Shown: positions 6,799 to 8,159 of the stretch, one piece after another | Layout of the letters: each line of letters starts with the position of its first letter | Numbering within the stretch: position 1 is the first letter of the stretch | Assembly (NCBI GenBank): GCA_937911855.1 | Contig: CALDPK010000131.1 | Location: 1 to 8,159 of the forward strand | Source: an uncultured Trueperaceae bacterium | GTDB taxonomy: Bacteria; Deinococcota; Deinococci; Deinococcales; Trueperaceae | Length of the DNA: 8,159 nucleotides | Direction: 5' to 3' | Notes under the pieces: model-generated | The model's input: only the letters and a program-made list of their open reading frames with translations | Database searches by the model: none | What the model was told of the DNA's origin: nothing | Program-made: the position numbers and the translations under genes

Positions 6799-7014
6799 TT
6801 GCAACAAGCGACTCAACCAAAAATGACCTTTACCGACGCCGGTGCCGCCAAGGCAACCGAGCTGGTCGGCAACAGTGGCAAGCCTGACGCAGCGATCCGC
6901 ATCTTCATCAAATCCGGCGGCTGCAGCGGCTACGGCTACGGCATGGCCATTGACGACCGCACCCTTGACGGCGATCACGTCTTCGAAGACAAGGGCGTGC
7001 GCCTCGTCGTCGTC
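6799..7014 (+). pseudogene. A-type iron-sulfur carrier (IscA/ErpA/HesB family), truncated after about 72 codons
   Basis: IscA/ErpA-family proteins accept Fe-S clusters and pass them to target enzymes, using three cysteines. The visible part holds FTDAGAAKATELV, KPDAAIRIFIKSGGCSG with the first cysteine (C42), YGYGMAIDD and GVRLVV. The TTG start at 6799 has GGAGG (6786-6790) at 8-nt spacing; an in-frame ATG at 6823 would drop eight residues but lacks such a site. After VV the family continues with Asp, a Tyr-rich strand and CGCGxSF; instead the frame runs into RRAGPGSAPPRAG, the reverse complement of another gene. About 40 C-terminal residues, including both CxC cysteines, are missing, so the product could not be a normal carrier. 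The frame stays open to the window end only because it lies in register antisense to the hydrolase. Whether it is IscA, ErpA or a HesB relative cannot be told. Confidence 0.75.
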
Positions 7015-7020
7015 CGCCGC
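7006..7020. other. Inverted junction: Fe-S carrier gene joined to opposite-strand gene start
   Basis: Conservation of the plus-strand carrier gene stops here, and to the right the sequence belongs to a minus-strand gene pair. The site contains GTCGTCGTC next to GCCGCGCGG, short repeats that could have served as microhomology. The exact break can only be placed within about 15 bp. Confidence 0.65.
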
Positions 7021-7131
7021 GCGGGGCCGGGCAGCGCTCCACCGCGGGCAGGCCAGGATCGACGCGGCGATGCCGCGCAGAACGGCGCGCCTGGTCCACT
7101 CCCCGGAGAATGCCCCTGGGCCCACGGCCAT
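7015..7131 (-). pseudogene. 5' fragment of a possible Tat-exported protein
   Basis: The first ~39 codons of a gene whose ATG (7129-7131) lies 3 nt after the hydrolase stop, with GGGGAG about 8-10 nt upstream. The peptide carries a twin-arginine-like signal: TRRAVLRGIAASILA at residues 13-27, followed by an Ala/Pro/Arg-rich stretch with a possible cleavage site near ARPRA. Beyond about residue 39 the frame reads the antisense of the Fe-S carrier gene (DDDEAHALVFEDV) and is not meaningful protein. The mature part is therefore lost and the function unknown. Tight spacing suggests it was native to the hydrolase operon. The hydrophobic core is short, so the Tat call is tentative. Confidence 0.4.
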
Positions 7132-7134
7132 TAC

Positions 7135-8159
7135 TTACTCGTCTCCCCGTACCCGCAAATCCGCCGGCGGTGCGTCGCCGGCTCTGACCGCGATCGGCCG
7201 CACTTTTGTCACCAACTGCAACAGCACGCGCCCCGGTTCTTCCAGGTGCATCATATGGGCCGAATTCCGAAACCAGGCGAGGTGCTTCTCGGGTGCCTCG
7301 AGCCCGGCGAACCAGTCCACCGCGATCTCGGATGGGGTTTGGTAATCATGGCGTCCGGCGAACAGGAAGACGGGACAGTCAATCTGCGTCACGGTCCGCA
7401 GGTCGAGCGTCCACAACTCCGGCAACAGCCGTGCCAGGGTAATGCCGGCCTGCGTGCGCGCCGCCAGGTCCTCATCGGAATAATCGGGCGCAAGGAGGGC
7501 TGCCCTCTGTTCGTAGTCGAGATCGGTTCGGCCCCAGGTAAGGCCACCATAATAGTTCACCCAGCGACGTTGGGTGAGGACCTCCTCCGGCGTCACCGCC
7601 CGCTCGGACGGCGGGTACGGCGCGATCGAACGCAACTGTACGAGCGCCTCTTGGTTGCCGTCCGCCTGTGCTCGCTCGAGTGCCCAGGCGTAGCCGATCC
7701 GCTCGTTCGACTTGCCATGGATGACTTGCCCCATGCCGATATAGGCATGCAGCCAGTCGGGATGCCTGCGTGCAATATCGAGCCCGATTACCGAACCCCA
7801 GGAATGCCCGAGCACGAAGATCCTGGACTTCCCATAGTGCTGGCGCAGGTACGAAACAAGCTCCTCACCGTCGGCGATCATCCGGTCGTGGACCAGGTCG
7901 CCCACGCACAGGTGGTTCCATTCGGTGGCCGAACGGGTCACGCCACCACGGTAGCGCGGGGCACCCGGCGCCAGCTCGGCGCGGGCCATCACCATCGCGG
8001 CTGCGCCACTGCCCAGGGTCAGGGTCGCCATCTCGTCGCGGAACTGCTCGGCGGTGACGTTGGGCTGGCCCAGGCGGTGCATGGTCTTCTCGTACGCCAG
8101 GTCGGCGGTCTCGCCGTCCACCACCAGCGCGTAGTCGATCTCGCCGCGCTCGATCATCC
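7135..8159 (-). CDS. Chimeric reading frame: OleA thiolase fragment fused to alpha/beta hydrolase (S33-like), runs off right edge
   Basis: One open frame made of two unrelated pieces; numbering is from the Met codon at 8157, which is probably internal. Residues 1 to about 86 closely match the middle of OleA, the thiolase that condenses two acyl-CoAs in long-chain olefin biosynthesis: ERGEIDYALVVDGET, TLTLGSGAAAMVMARAEL, APRYRGGVTRSATEWN. From about residue 89 the frame is a proline-iminopeptidase-like hydrolase: DRMIADGEELVSYLR, nucleophile S119 in GHSWGS, a lid region (about 145-235), D271 in FAGRHDYQTP and H301 in RNSAHMMHLEEP. The OleA part lacks the C-terminal catalytic His/Asn region and the hydrolase lacks its first ~100 residues with the HGGPG oxyanion loop, so neither domain is complete. 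It ends in TAA, 3 nt before the Tat-like gene. A natural bifunctional enzyme is unlikely. Confidence 0.8.
   Translation of the reverse strand, partial: MIERGEIDYALVVDGETADLAYEKTMHRLGQPNVTAEQFRDEMATLTLGSGAAAMVMARAELAPGAPRYRGGVTRSATEWNHLCVGDLVHDRMIADGEELVSYLRQHYGKSRIFVLGHSWGSVIGLDIARRHPDWLHAYIGMGQVIHGKSNERIGYAWALERAQADGNQEALVQLRSIAPYPPSERAVTPEEVLTQRRWVNYYGGLTWGRTDLDYEQRAALLAPDYSDEDLAARTQAGITLARLLPELWTLDLRTVTQIDCPVFLFAGRHDYQTPSEIAVDWFAGLEAPEKHLAWFRNSAHMMHLEEPGRVLLQLVTKVRPIAVRAGDAPPADLRVRGDE
7888..7908. other. In-frame junction between oleA and hydrolase sequences
   Basis: On the minus strand the OleA match runs through SATEWNHLC and possibly GDL, after which the hydrolase segment VHDRMIADGEELV begins. 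Native OleA has a similar LDRM after the equivalent of NHLC..L, so the two genes share short matching bases here (CTGG, GACC). The break cannot be placed more precisely than about 20 bp. Confidence 0.65.

Noticed and set aside
6799..8159. A plus-strand frame from the Fe-S carrier TTG start that stays open to the window end
   Set aside because: Beyond 7014 it is the in-register reverse complement of the hydrolase/OleA codons; GC-rich codon use removes stops there. The translated sequence has no sensible domain.

Overview
The window reads as GC-rich bacterial DNA, most likely from a gammaproteobacterium. The RlmH protein and a tRNA-Trp gene with an encoded CCA end look gammaproteobacterial, and the right-hand end carries a piece of an OleA-type thiolase closely resembling xanthomonad OleA. 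The exact lineage cannot be fixed from the sequence alone.

Positions 1-6007 (all minus strand, reading right to left) hold six genes packed with 4-bp overlaps or very short gaps: an SDR-type L-threonine 3-dehydrogenase, a 2-amino-3-ketobutyrate CoA ligase-like PLP enzyme, a long NfeD membrane serine protease, the flotillin-like protein FloA, an unrecognised Pro/Ala/Arg-rich membrane-anchored protein, and PhoH (running off the left edge). The first two form a threonine-to-glycine pathway. NfeD and FloA form the classic SPFH/NfeD membrane-microdomain pair. The order nfeD-floA-small gene-phoH recalls the Bacillus subtilis yqeZ-yqfA-yqfB...phoH region. PhoH has no ATG, GTG or TTG at the position its Shine-Dalgarno points to; it appears to start at ATA, within an ATAG overlap with the preceding stop codon.

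Positions 6063-6798 hold rlmH (plus strand), converging on a tRNA-Trp gene (minus strand). The tRNA has a clear sigma-70-type promoter and a 15-bp hairpin terminator with a short U tract that overlaps the rlmH stop codon.

Positions 6799-8159 look like a mosaic. An A-type iron-sulfur carrier gene (IscA/ErpA/HesB family, TTG start) is cut off after about 72 codons, before its CxC cysteines. It abuts, in opposite orientation, the first ~39 codons of a possible Tat-exported protein that sits 3 nt after an alpha/beta hydrolase gene. The hydrolase lacks its N-terminus and is joined in frame to the middle of an OleA gene. Two broken joints within about 900 bp, each cutting conserved domains, suggest an assembly or amplification chimera or, less likely, real rearrangement. 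I see no convincing new biological system there. The best leads in the intact part are the ATA start of phoH, the unknown gene between floA and phoH, and the linkage of threonine catabolism to the flotillin operon.
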